In this document: one piece after another, positions 36,171 through 45,489 of the stretch
Position numbering within the stretch: position 1 is the first letter of the stretch
How the letters are laid out: each line of letters opens with the position of its first letter
Assembly: GCF_029893965.1 (NCBI RefSeq)
Contig: NZ_JARXXP010000005.1
Span: forward strand, 124,001 to 188,000
Reading direction: 5' to 3'
From: Paenibacillus sp. PastM-3
GTDB lineage: Bacteria; Bacillota; Bacilli; Paenibacillales; Paenibacillaceae
DNA length: 64,000 nucleotides
Program-made: the position numbers and the translations under genes
Notes under the pieces: generated by a model
The model's input: only the letters and a program-made list of their open reading frames with translations
What the model was told of the DNA's origin: nothing
The model's database searches: none

Positions 36171-37688
36171 ATGTATGAAGTAAAACGTCTCTTCACAGGG
36201 GTGCTTCTGGCGGCGCTTCTGCTCAGCGGCTGCGGGAATGCGGCCCAAAATGAGACGGTTCCGGTCGCTACCCAGAACCCAGCCGCAGTTACGGCAGAGA
36301 GCTTTACCGGTAAAATTGTCAGTATCAGCGGCAGCGAGATTACGTTGTATAAGGCGGTTGAAGGCGGTATACAGGATTCGGCTGCAGCTTCGCCCGCTGC
36401 TGATAATCTGGATGAGAGACAAGCCTCAGGGGCGGTGACAGCAGCTGATGTTAGTGCTGAGACAACTAGTGAGGCGGCTAATTCAGCGGAGAACGCAGCT
36501 ATAACCGATACTTCCGGTCAAGCGGAAGCGGCAGAGAATCCGGCAAGCGGACAGGCAGATTTGCCTGAGGCGGGACAGGGAAAAGCTGGAATTCCTGAAC
36601 CTGTCATGCAATTTTCAGATGAGATAATCCTGATTACAGTGGCTGAGGATACGCAATTTATTGTTGCTGTAAGCTCTGTTGATTCTGAGGCAAACGGGAC
36701 CGGTGTGGGTAATGATGGAGCGGAGAGCAGCGAGCCAGATAGCGGTGCTGCTGACAGGTTGACCATAGCCGATCTGCAGGCCGGTGATATCATCACGGTT
36801 ACACTGAGGCCGGAGACATTGACGGCTTCGGTTATTGAACTGCAGACGCCGGCGGTAATCGGCGGCGGCGGGAACACGGGCACGGAGCACGGCCTGGGCA
36901 CCAGCCCTTCACCGCAGCCGACGCCAGTTGCGGATGGCCTGCCGCAGCAGAGCCCCGGCGCTGCGCAGGGTAATGGCGCGTCCGGCCCGCCACAGGGCGG
37001 CAAGCCGGGTGCCGCTCCCGCAGGCGGCACAGGCGGCGGAGCGCCCGGCAAGGGCGGCGCCGGCGGTAGCAGCGGCAGCCCGGCGGCGCAGCCGGGTGCG
37101 AGCGGTAAGCCGGCGGCGGGCAGTTCGCCGGCAGCCGGCGCAGGCGCGGGCAGCGCCCCCGCGGCGAGCCCGGCAAACGGCGCCGGGGCCGGAGCGGCGG
37201 CCAGCGCCAGGCCATCCGCCGGTGCGAAGCCGGCGGATGGCGGAACTGCCGCCGGGGAGGGGAACCCCGGCGGGATGATGAGCATCGGCAAGATCAAAAG
37301 TATCAGCGGCAGCACGATTACAATTTATATAGCCGATATGCAGGCAAGGCCTGCACAAGGCGGAGCCGCCCCGGCAGGCGGTGCTGATGGAACACCCCCG
37401 TCCAGCCGGCCTGCCGGCGAAACCGGAGACGGCGGCGGGGAGCAGCGGGGAGCGGGCCCGCAGGGCGGCGTCCAGATGAGCTTTACGGAAGAGACGGCAG
37501 TCATTACCGTAACCTCAGGCACCAAGCTGCTGTCCGTCTCCTTTACAGACGGCAAACGTACTGAAGCTGTACTCAGCCTCTCCTCGCTCCAGGCAGGCGA
37601 TGTCATTCAATACACGCTGAAGTCAGGAACCGCGCAGGCAGAAAGCATCAGCCTCAGCAGCGGAACTCCGGGCGCAGGACAACAGTAA
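36171..37688 (+). CDS. Low-complexity lipoprotein with two copies of a small beta domain
   Basis: 505 residues. Lipobox LLSGC (Cys21). A first domain begins GKIVSISGSEITLY (about 47-60) and, after an inserted Ala/Glu-rich stretch, ends ADLQAGDIITVTLRPE. A second begins GKIKSISGSTITIY (about 370-385) and ends SSLQAGDVIQYTLKSG. They flank about 140 residues rich in Gly, Ala, Pro and Ser (about 230-365). The repeated unit resembles DUF5666-like OB folds. The linker is very GC-rich. The function is unknown; a cell-envelope role is inferred from the lipobox. Confidence 0.7.
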   Translation: MYEVKRLFTGVLLAALLLSGCGNAAQNETVPVATQNPAAVTAESFTGKIVSISGSEITLYKAVEGGIQDSAAASPAADNLDERQASGAVTAADVSAETTSEAANSAENAAITDTSGQAEAAENPASGQADLPEAGQGKAGIPEPVMQFSDEIILITVAEDTQFIVAVSSVDSEANGTGVGNDGAESSEPDSGAADRLTIADLQAGDIITVTLRPETLTASVIELQTPAVIGGGGNTGTEHGLGTSPSPQPTPVADGLPQQSPGAAQGNGASGPPQGGKPGAAPAGGTGGGAPGKGGAGGSSGSPAAQPGASGKPAAGSSPAAGAGAGSAPAASPANGAGAGAAASARPSAGAKPADGGTAAGEGNPGGMMSIGKIKSISGSTITIYIADMQARPAQGGAAPAGGADGTPPSSRPAGETGDGGGEQRGAGPQGGVQMSFTEETAVITVTSGTKLLSVSFTDGKRTEAVLSLSSLQAGDVIQYTLKSGTAQAESISLSSGTPGAGQQ

Positions 37689-37740
37689 GGTTGCTGCTGC
37701 AGATTTTATAATAGCTATGTGATGAAGCCCTCTAAAACAT

Positions 37741-37796
37741 AAAAAGACATGACCGTTTATGCTGCACCGTTGCAGCAAAGCAGTCATGTCTTTTTT
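37741..37796. terminator. Bidirectional terminator
   Basis: AAAAAGACATGAC and GTCATGTCTTTTT form a perfect 13-bp stem, with an inner GCTGCA/TGCAGC hairpin, between convergent genes. Confidence 0.88.
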
Positions 37797-37813
37797 ATCA
37801 CAAAAACCTGCAG

Positions 37814-38176
37814 TCAGATCAATGAGATGGCCAGCAGCTCGAACAGGACCAGCGGCAAAATGACATTGTTGTTAACAGGACCCGGATAAGGCGGATAAGG
37901 GTAAACCGGTCCAGGGTACGGCTTGTAGTAAGGGCTATAGAATCCGCGCGGCGTGTCCATCGTAACTGTGACCATCAGGTACATATTTTTGCTGTCCATC
38001 CCGGCAATGATGCCTTCATGCGTCATTCCGTCGAGAGTCTGGACCCTCACCTTATGATTTAAATAGGGTTTACAGGAATGATGCAGGGACTCGCGAACCC
38101 CATGTAAATGCTGCACAACCGCCGGATCTGCCTGATAGATTACTGTAGCCGTCTGGCCGGCATTATATGTCGACAT
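37814..38176 (-). CDS. Small Sm-like protein with hydrophobic C-terminal tail (paralogue 2)
   Basis: 120 residues. The segment HKVRVQTLDGMTHEGIIAGM, DSKNMYL aligns with the protein at 24915-25163 (KKVRILTTDGKKHEGIIVDV, DQNNVYL). A Pro/Tyr/Gly-rich stretch replaces the Gly/Tyr stretch, and the end VLFELLAISLI matches LFTLLAIALI. It carries an extra N-terminal 40 residues with two histidines. GGAGGT is 8 nt before the ATG. The function is unknown; the shared architecture argues for a family. Confidence 0.7.
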   Translation of the reverse strand: MSTYNAGQTATVIYQADPAVVQHLHGVRESLHHSCKPYLNHKVRVQTLDGMTHEGIIAGMDSKNMYLMVTVTMDTPRGFYSPYYKPYPGPVYPYPPYPGPVNNNVILPLVLFELLAISLI

Positions 38177-38382
38177 AACATCCTACCTCCGTTATTGGAT
38201 TTGCTCCATTCTATGCAGATGCCTATATGATGGTGTCTTTGGAGCATCCGCCCCGTTGTCCGGCGCACAGCCGTATCCGGGTATTAGCTGCTTCCGCCCA
38301 CGCCAAAAAACCGCACATCGGCAGCAGGCCAGGTACGGTTCTAAGGGCTTTTAACACTATGCAGAGCAGACCCAGACGCAGC

Positions 38383-39219
38383 TTAAAAAGCCACTCCAAT
38401 CCCGCCTTCACCGGCATATGTCCCCATAACCGGGCCCATGCTGGAGAATACCACCTCTTTGAAGGGGTGTTTTTCGAGAATACGTGCTTTGATCTCCAGT
38501 GCCAGCTTCTCGCAGTTGCTGTGAACAATGGCAATCGCTGCTTTCTCGTAATCGTACTGCTTCTCGTCGAGTTTGCTTAACAGCAGATTCAGCGCTTTAG
38601 GCAAACCGCGTGTCTTCTCTACTACCTCAACTCTGCCCTCATCGCTGATCTTCAGCAGCAGCTTTATGTTGAGTACAGAAGCTACTGCGCCGGACAAACG
38701 GTTCAAGCGTCCGCCTTTTATAACGTTTTCTAAAGTATCCAGCGTGAAATAGGCTGTGGTTTCTTCAACTTGCTTAAGTACGCTTTCCTTCAGTTCGGCC
38801 AGGCTGCTAGTGAGTGACAGACGCGCCGCCGTTGCCACAAGAAGCGACAGACCTCCGGAAAATCTTCTCGTATCTATAACTTCGATCGCGTTCGGATGCC
38901 CTTCTTCCTCATACATCTCCTTGGCAATCGTGGCTGTCTGATAAGTACTGCTGATATTGGAGGACATACAGAGGACCATGATATCCGTGCCCGGTTCCAC
39001 CTCCTTGAATGCTTCGAGAAAACTTTGCGGGCTTGGGCTGGCTGTTGTCGGCAGCTCCTTGGACTCACGCATCATTTCATAAAAGGCTTTGGTCTCCGTG
39101 TGCTCAGGCATCAGATCATGCCCGAAATGAACCGGCAGATGAACAATAGTCACATTATACTTCTCAACATACTCAAGGGGCAGATCGGAACCGCTGTCCG
39201 TAATTATCTTGATGGCCAT
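38383..39219 (-). CDS. DegV family fatty-acid-binding protein
   Basis: DegV/FakB proteins bind a fatty acid and present it to the FakA kinase for phospholipid synthesis. Seen: the N-terminal KIITDSGSDLPLEY, the ligand-loop TTASPSPQSFLEAF, and IDTRRFSGGLSLLVATAA with the conserved Arg. The 278 residues are typical. AAGGAGAG lies about 9 nt before the ATG. It is transcribed alone. About 200 nt on its downstream side (38177-38382) show no gene. The name degV was avoided because most genomes have several paralogues. Confidence 0.92.
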   Translation of the reverse strand: MAIKIITDSGSDLPLEYVEKYNVTIVHLPVHFGHDLMPEHTETKAFYEMMRESKELPTTASPSPQSFLEAFKEVEPGTDIMVLCMSSNISSTYQTATIAKEMYEEEGHPNAIEVIDTRRFSGGLSLLVATAARLSLTSSLAELKESVLKQVEETTAYFTLDTLENVIKGGRLNRLSGAVASVLNIKLLLKISDEGRVEVVEKTRGLPKALNLLLSKLDEKQYDYEKAAIAIVHSNCEKLALEIKARILEKHPFKEVVFSSMGPVMGTYAGEGGIGVAF

Positions 39220-39456
39220 CAGGGTGCTCTCCTTTCAAATTCTATATCATTATAGACAGGAGGCCGGATTATCAATAGTACATTTTATAACTTGTCAAAA
39301 TTGCGGTTTTGTGCTTAGGAATTACAATTTGGAATGATTCCCTTTATTACCCTGTGTACTGACGATAATATACAGCGGTTTGCGGTCGTCCGGTGCTTTC
39401 TAACCTATTCCTGATATGATATGGTGTATAAATCAGCTAAAAAGGGAGTGTAGCAA

Positions 39457-39678
39457 GTGAGCAAGAACAGAGTATGGAACCGGGGCAAGCATAACGGCGG
39501 GGGTCTGCAAAAACGGCAGCATCCGGAAGCAGTCTCGGCAAGCTCAGAGACGCCTGACGGAAGTGTCCAGGAACCGGTTAATCCGCGGATTGACGCCGTT
39601 AAGCCGATGAACCGCAGCAACTGGGTCAGCCGCCCGGCACGGGTGGCTCCGAAGGATAAAGGACGGCCGGAAAAATAA
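39457..39678 (+). CDS. Small basic hypothetical protein
   Basis: 73 residues, hydrophilic and rich in Arg, Lys, Asn and Pro (ending RPARVAPKDKGRPEK). The start is GTG, 8 nt after GGGAG. No domain or membrane segment. Probably intrinsically disordered; no family is recognised. Confidence 0.5.
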   Translation: MSKNRVWNRGKHNGGGLQKRQHPEAVSASSETPDGSVQEPVNPRIDAVKPMNRSNWVSRPARVAPKDKGRPEK

Positions 39679-39706
39679 TATATGTTACAGGAACGGGGCA
39701 GCCTGC

Positions 39707-40016
39707 TTGAATATAGCTAATTTGCCAACAGATAAACATGATTTCAAGAGTGTTGAATTGCTGTCTGGCCTGGAGGAGTCGCAGGTGATTCCGCAGATCC
39801 CGGAGCTTCTGGAATGGGTGCAGGATATGAACTGGCCGATAGCAACTGCTGTTGCTGATCTGCTGGCTGTTGAAATGCTCTATAAACATCGTGTGATTAC
39901 AAAAAAATGCTGCCGCCATCCTGCTTGAGACAAAGCTGAGTGATGATGAAACCTTTACCCGGAAGTGGGAGCTTGAAAATCTGCTTCGCCGCCAAGAAGA
40001 AATAGCAGAAACCTAA
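39707..40016 (+). pseudogene. DUF5071-like protein, broken by a frameshift
   Basis: The first 66 residues (LPTDKHDFKSVELLSGL, then VIPQIPELLEWVQDMNWPIA) resemble DUF5071 proteins. At a run of seven A (39901-39907) the frame ends soon after, while the neighbouring frame continues as AAILLETKLSDDETFTRKWE to a stop at 40016. Removing one A would join the two parts into one gene of about 100 residues. It is either a pseudogene or a sequencing error in the A-run. The start is TTG with a weak ribosome site. Confidence 0.6.
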
Positions 40017-40063
40017 ACAGAATTTTGAAATTTTTGGAATAGTCTTATACGACTTCAAGTTCA

Positions 40064-40256
40064 ATCTACTTAGTTGGATTTTTGCTACTTAGTTTCAATG
40101 ATTCTGCTCATCCGCAATGATTAGGTGGAAAAACGTCATCTAATTTGTATCATTTACAGGTATGAGGGCAATTTCGACGGAATGAAGTGGCGTTTTTCCA
40201 ACTAGATTTTCGATAGCGGGGGTTAGCGGGGAATTAGATGGCATTTTTCCACTTAG
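40064..40256. repeat. Dispersed repeat, copy 1
   Basis: About 193 bp that also occurs at 59797-59985. It is built from related half-sites: TTAGTTGGATTTTTGC, TTAGGTGGAAAAACGTCATC, then in inverse GTGGCGTTTTTCCAACTAG and ATGGCATTTTTCCACTTAG. It occupies the gap between the broken DUF5071 gene and the aldo/keto reductase terminator. No open frame, and no transposase near. Confidence 0.75.
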
Positions 40257-40343
40257 ATAAGTTTTATCGTGACCTTCTATCGGGATAGCCCGTAGCGGTT
40301 ATCCATAGTTTGCACTATCCAGACATGTACATGACTTCTCGGC

Positions 40344-40381
40344 AAAAAAGATGACTCCGTTATACCGGAATCATCTTTTTT
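40344..40381. terminator. Aldo/keto reductase terminator
   Basis: AAAAAAGATGA-TCCG and CGGA-TCATCTTTTTT form a long stem with a 6-nt loop. T-runs lie on both strands; it serves the minus-strand gene. Confidence 0.85.
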
Positions 40382-40428
40382 GGGTTATTTACATTCTGTT
40401 TAGGGTCAAGCTTACTCCTCCAGTTGCG

Positions 40429-41415
<987 letters not shown>

Positions 41416-41494
41416 TTACAACTCCGCCTCTCCTGAGCATTATTTGTACAAACGGCTTCTCAGATAATCACATTACTCCGCTCTGCGGTAAAAA

Positions 41495-41535
41495 GCAAAA
41501 AGGATGAGCGGCAGTACAGCCGCCCATCCTTTTGC
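41495..41535 (-). terminator. Terminator at the end of the pectin operon
   Basis: GCAAAA-GGATG-GCGGC pairs with GCCGC-CATCC-TTTTGC around a 6-nt loop. On the minus strand a T-run precedes GC and further T. Confidence 0.75.
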
Positions 41536-41574
41536 TATTCATCTATTCATCTGCTCATCTATTCATCTGTTCAT
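41535..41574. repeat. 8-bp degenerate tandem repeat
   Basis: Five head-to-tail copies of CTATTCAT (copies 3 and 5 are CTGCTCAT and CTGTTCAT), between the GH43 stop and the terminator. Confidence 0.7.
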
Positions 41575-41588
41575 CCCGCATCTTTGCC

Positions 41589-43160
41589 TTACAAATCCCT
41601 GCCCTCATACCGGAAACACGCGAAATCCGCATAGCTGCCGGCGAACTGATTCATATCATGGGCAGCGATGCCGACGAAATTTCCGGTGAAGCCGCCGGAG
41701 AGGAAGCCGAGCTCCTGCGGCCCGTACAGGGCTGTCCACTCCTCCGTATCACTGCTGCGGTAGAAGAATTGCCCCGTGGCCCCATCGACGGATACAGCGA
41801 GCTGTACAGGCGACTGATCATCTAACGCAATAGCCTCAAGCTCATAGCTGAAGCTGTCCGCTTCGCATTTCATCAGCCGCAGCACCCTGCCCTGGCCCTG
41901 CTCATGCGAGACATACGCGTACAGGTAATTGTCCTCGTTCAGATACAGCAGCAGGCCTGCCATTTGCAGATAGCTCTGCGGCTGATATTCCAGCGCCGTT
42001 TCGGCGCGGAAGCTTATATCACTCTGGCGTACTGCCAGAATATGATGCTTGAACAGGCTCTGAACTGATTCACCGGCAGTAAGCCGGAGATAACCGGGAC
42101 GCGCTGAAAATGAACACCAGCTGTCGTCCGCCAGAATCCGCAGGGTGTTCCATGTCTTCTTCAGCTGCGGGCCGTCGAAGCGGTCCTCGAAAACTGTACT
42201 GCGGCCAGTCCCGCTTACAGTCACCCCCTGTGGAGCAGGCAGCGTAAGCTGCGGCTCATTGCCGCCGGCGCTTAGCCGCAGCCAGCCTGCTTCATCCCAG
42301 TACACCTGCTGCAGCGCTGTCTCGCGGCCCAGTATGGCGTACTTGCCATCGACCGGACGAGTACAGAGATGAGCCATGTACCACTGTCCGCCCGGCGTCT
42401 CCACCAGGCTGCCGTGTCCGGCACACTGCAAGGGCAGATCCGGATTATTGCGCGAGGTGAGCATCGGGTTGAGCGGATCTACCTCATAGGGTCCGGCCAG
42501 CTCCCGGGAACGGGCAACTGTAACGGCATGATCTGTACCTGTTCCGCCCTCGGCGGTAATCAGGTAGTAATAGCCGTTCTGCTTGTAGATATGCGGCGCT
42601 TCCGTCTTCTTCAGCGGCGTACAGTCAAACAGCTTGGCCGGCTCGCCGATCAGCCGCTGCGCAGCAGCGTCATACTCCTGAATCACAATGCCGCTGGATT
42701 TGTTGCCCTCCAGAATGCGGTAATCCCACAGGGCATTGAGCAGCCATTTCCGGCCGTCGCTGTCATGGAACAGGGAAGGATCGAAGCCGCTGCTGTTCAG
42801 ATAAACCGGCTCTGACCAAGGGCCTTCGATGGACGGCGCCGTCATCAGATAGTTGTGACAGTCCTTAAACGGGCGTTTGGTGCTTTTAACATCCGTATAC
42901 AGCAGGTAAAACAGATTGTCATGATAGCTCAGCTGCGGCGCCCAAATGCTGCAGTTCTTGGGATTACCGCGCAGCTCGACCTGCGAGGTAAGAATATCGG
43001 TGCAGTGCTCCCAGTCCGCGAGATTACCCGATGTGTAAATCCGTACTCCAGGCAACCATTCAAACGACGAAACAGCAATATAATAAGTATCCCCGACACG
43101 CAAAATGCACGGGTCCGGATTAAATCCTGGTAGTATCGGATTACGGATGATTGCAGTCAT
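41589..43160 (-). CDS. Glycoside hydrolase family 43 (beta-xylosidase/arabinofuranosidase-like)
   Basis: A five-bladed propeller enzyme acting on xylosides or arabinosides. The N-terminal catalytic Asp lies in NPILPGFNPDPCILRVGDTY; other family blocks are SSFEWLPGVRIY, HIYKQNGYYYLITAEGGTG and AHLCTRPVDG. A second C-terminal beta-sandwich domain (about 330-523) is typical of GH43 beta-xylosidases. I start at MTAIIRNPIL (523 residues); the frame could extend 12 codons. No signal peptide, so it is cytoplasmic. It is the last gene of the pectin operon; arabinan side chains are a likely substrate. Confidence 0.9.
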   Translation of the reverse strand: MTAIIRNPILPGFNPDPCILRVGDTYYIAVSSFEWLPGVRIYTSGNLADWEHCTDILTSQVELRGNPKNCSIWAPQLSYHDNLFYLLYTDVKSTKRPFKDCHNYLMTAPSIEGPWSEPVYLNSSGFDPSLFHDSDGRKWLLNALWDYRILEGNKSSGIVIQEYDAAAQRLIGEPAKLFDCTPLKKTEAPHIYKQNGYYYLITAEGGTGTDHAVTVARSRELAGPYEVDPLNPMLTSRNNPDLPLQCAGHGSLVETPGGQWYMAHLCTRPVDGKYAILGRETALQQVYWDEAGWLRLSAGGNEPQLTLPAPQGVTVSGTGRSTVFEDRFDGPQLKKTWNTLRILADDSWCSFSARPGYLRLTAGESVQSLFKHHILAVRQSDISFRAETALEYQPQSYLQMAGLLLYLNEDNYLYAYVSHEQGQGRVLRLMKCEADSFSYELEAIALDDQSPVQLAVSVDGATGQFFYRSSDTEEWTALYGPQELGFLSGGFTGNFVGIAAHDMNQFAGSYADFACFRYEGRDL

Positions 43161-43208
43161 AAGCCACTTAAACCACCTTTCAAAATTCCTTTGCAACTAG
43201 TCTCTTCC

Positions 43209-44111
43209 CTACAAATGCTCCGCCAAAAAAGCCTGCCAGGCCACGCGCATCTCCAGCGTCTCCATATGCCCGCCGGTTGCCGTGACGTTCCGCCAGTGCT
43301 CCGGCTTGCCGGCAGCCTCATAGGCTGCCGACAAGCCTTTGTCAAGCAGCTTTACGCCCTCAGCCGGACACATCCGGTCGCTGCGGCCGTTCAGGCTCAT
43401 CCGCGCCCGCGGAACGATCCGCTGCTGGATCTCAAGCGTCGTGTAATGCTTGAGCAGCCCCGGAACATAGGAGTAGAAGCCGTGATGATCCAGGCCTCTT
43501 TTATCGATCAAAGTCTGTGCCTCCACCTGTCCGCAAATATCGACCGTTACCTTGACCCGCTCATCCAGCGCCGCCAGCCACCAGGCCATCAGCCCGCCCA
43601 TCGACATGCCGATGGTGCCGATCCGCTCAGCGTCGATGTCTTCACGAGAGCACAGATAATCCAACACCCGGCGGCTGTCGTAGAGCATCATGCCCCACAG
43701 GACTTTTCCCGTCCAGAGCATTTCCTTCACCAGCTCGCTCTCGGCCTTGCCGCCGCGCTCGTTAAAGCCCCACATATCAATGCAGCAGACGGCATAGCCC
43801 ATGTCTGTCAGCGTCTTGGCGAAGGAAGGCGACTGCAGATAAGAGCTGCAGTTAAGCAGCTCCTTGCGGCCATTCGTGTAATTCCCGCCGTGCGAATGGT
43901 TGAACAGCACCAAAGGGAACGGCCCGTCACCTTCCAGCGGCTTAACGAGCGTTGCCGGCACCTTCTCCAGCCCGTTCAAATCCAGCAGCAGTGATTCCAT
44001 GCAGAAGCCGTCATGAATCTCCTGCTTCAGCAGCACTGCTTCAACCGGTCCCGGACCAAGCACCGGCAGATCGCCGAGCAGCGACTCCAAAGGAACTTTT
44101 TGATTACTCAT
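43209..44111 (-). CDS. Alpha/beta-hydrolase, probable sugar esterase
   Basis: 300 residues from the ATG at 44111. The serine elbow is GTIGMSMGGLMAWW, the oxyanion region LVLFNHSHGGNY, and the C-terminal histidine TATGGHMETLEM. This pattern fits the dienelactone-hydrolase/acetyl-esterase group. No signal peptide. It lies between GH28 and GH43 genes, so it may remove acetyl groups from imported pectin fragments; that is inference. A GTG three codons earlier is an alternative start. Confidence 0.8.
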   Translation of the reverse strand: MSNQKVPLESLLGDLPVLGPGPVEAVLLKQEIHDGFCMESLLLDLNGLEKVPATLVKPLEGDGPFPLVLFNHSHGGNYTNGRKELLNCSSYLQSPSFAKTLTDMGYAVCCIDMWGFNERGGKAESELVKEMLWTGKVLWGMMLYDSRRVLDYLCSREDIDAERIGTIGMSMGGLMAWWLAALDERVKVTVDICGQVEAQTLIDKRGLDHHGFYSYVPGLLKHYTTLEIQQRIVPRARMSLNGRSDRMCPAEGVKLLDKGLSAAYEAAGKPEHWRNVTATGGHMETLEMRVAWQAFLAEHL

Positions 44112-44124
44112 CTTAAGCACCGTC

Positions 44125-45489
44125 CTATCCCTTAAGATTCAGATCAGCCCCGGTAAGCGTTACCCGCTCTTCCAGCTGCTCCGGCTTGCGCGTGTTCCGG
44201 GACTCGCAGCCGATAAGCTCAACCCGGTCCCCGTTCTCAATATAGAAGGCCGGTCCCTCATGATTCTCGACTGTCACCTGATGGAATTTCACGTTCCGCA
44301 CATTGCCGAGGTAGAACCCGCGGTTATTCATATTCTCCATGCCGGTCATCATGTCCGGATGGCCCGGCACCGCATTCTCCGCCATGGAAATATCAACATT
44401 GCTGAACGTTACTTCGGATACATACTGCTCAGCCAGCCCGTACAGGAATCCGGCAGCGGCATGCACATTGCGTGCGGTAATGTTGGCAAAATGAACCCGG
44501 CGGAAGCACGGCGTCTCCTCCGTAATCGGGTACGGATTTTTGTCCCAGACATACTTCTCCTTGCCGCGCGGGCCGCAGAAGTAATAGAGATTCATCGTAA
44601 ACGGACACAGCACATGGTCCATTACTATGTTGGAGATGCGGATATCTTCAACCGTTCCTCCCCGGCCGCGACGCGACTTCATGCGGATCCCGCGGTCCGT
44701 CTCCTTGAAGATACAATTGCTGATTACGACATTGCGGATGTCCCCGCTCATCTCGCTGCCGAGCACTACAGCGCCGTGGCCGTGGGCCATGGTGCAGTTC
44801 GTGATCGTAATATTTTCACATGGAATCCGCTCTGCCGTATCCTCGGTTCCCGCCTTGATCGCAATGCAGTCGTCCCCGACGTCAATGCTGCAGTTGCTGA
44901 TCCGCACACCGTTGCACGATTCCGGATCGATGCCGTCCGTATTCGGGGAATCCTCCGGGTTCACAATAGAGACATTGTCCACAGTGATATTGCTGCATTC
45001 GATCGGATTCACTGTCCAGCTAGGCGAGTTGAGCAGCGTAACATCCTTGATCGTTACCCGGCTGCAGCGGTCAAAGCTGATCAGCTTCGGACGCGGATAC
45101 GCCAGCTCCCCGCGGCGGTTACGGAACACATCCCACCACGGCCCGCCGTTGCCGTCAAGCGTTCCGCTGCCTGTGATGGAGATGTTGACCAGGTCGCTGC
45201 CGTAGATGCAGGAGGCATAGACCTGCTGCCGGACGCCCTCCCATCTGGATTCCACTACCGGGTAATCACTATGATCCGTACTGAAGGATAGCACGGCCCC
45301 CGGGCTTAGATGCAGCTCAATGTTGCTTTTCAAGATAATAGCTCCGCTCAGAAACCGCCCTGCCGGAACATACACCGTCCCGCCGCCTGCTTCACTTGCC
45401 GCCGCAATCGCCTCATGAATCGCTGAAGTTGCGAGAACTCCGCTGTCCCGCTGTGCGCCGTAATCGGTAATGTTATACATCTGCAGCAT
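44125..45489 (-). CDS. Glycoside hydrolase family 28 (polygalacturonase-like)
   Basis: A beta-helix enzyme that hydrolyses galacturonic-acid linkages. All four GH28 motifs are present: NTDG (183-186), VGDDC (Asp206-Asp207), GHG (237-239) and RMK (269-271). The 454 residues include an extra C-terminal beta-helix part. No signal peptide, so it should act on imported oligomers; exo-polygalacturonase or rhamnogalacturonan activity is possible. The ATG follows GGAGG by 5-6 nt. The start overlaps the GH105 end by 17 nt. Confidence 0.94.
   Translation of the reverse strand: MLQMYNITDYGAQRDSGVLATSAIHEAIAAASEAGGGTVYVPAGRFLSGAIILKSNIELHLSPGAVLSFSTDHSDYPVVESRWEGVRQQVYASCIYGSDLVNISITGSGTLDGNGGPWWDVFRNRRGELAYPRPKLISFDRCSRVTIKDVTLLNSPSWTVNPIECSNITVDNVSIVNPEDSPNTDGIDPESCNGVRISNCSIDVGDDCIAIKAGTEDTAERIPCENITITNCTMAHGHGAVVLGSEMSGDIRNVVISNCIFKETDRGIRMKSRRGRGGTVEDIRISNIVMDHVLCPFTMNLYYFCGPRGKEKYVWDKNPYPITEETPCFRRVHFANITARNVHAAAGFLYGLAEQYVSEVTFSNVDISMAENAVPGHPDMMTGMENMNNRGFYLGNVRNVKFHQVTVENHEGPAFYIENGDRVELIGCESRNTRKPEQLEERVTLTGADLNLKG

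Noticed and set aside
38223..38534. Minus-strand frame of 103 codons after DegV
   Set aside because: It overlaps the DegV end out of frame and has no ribosome site or family likeness.
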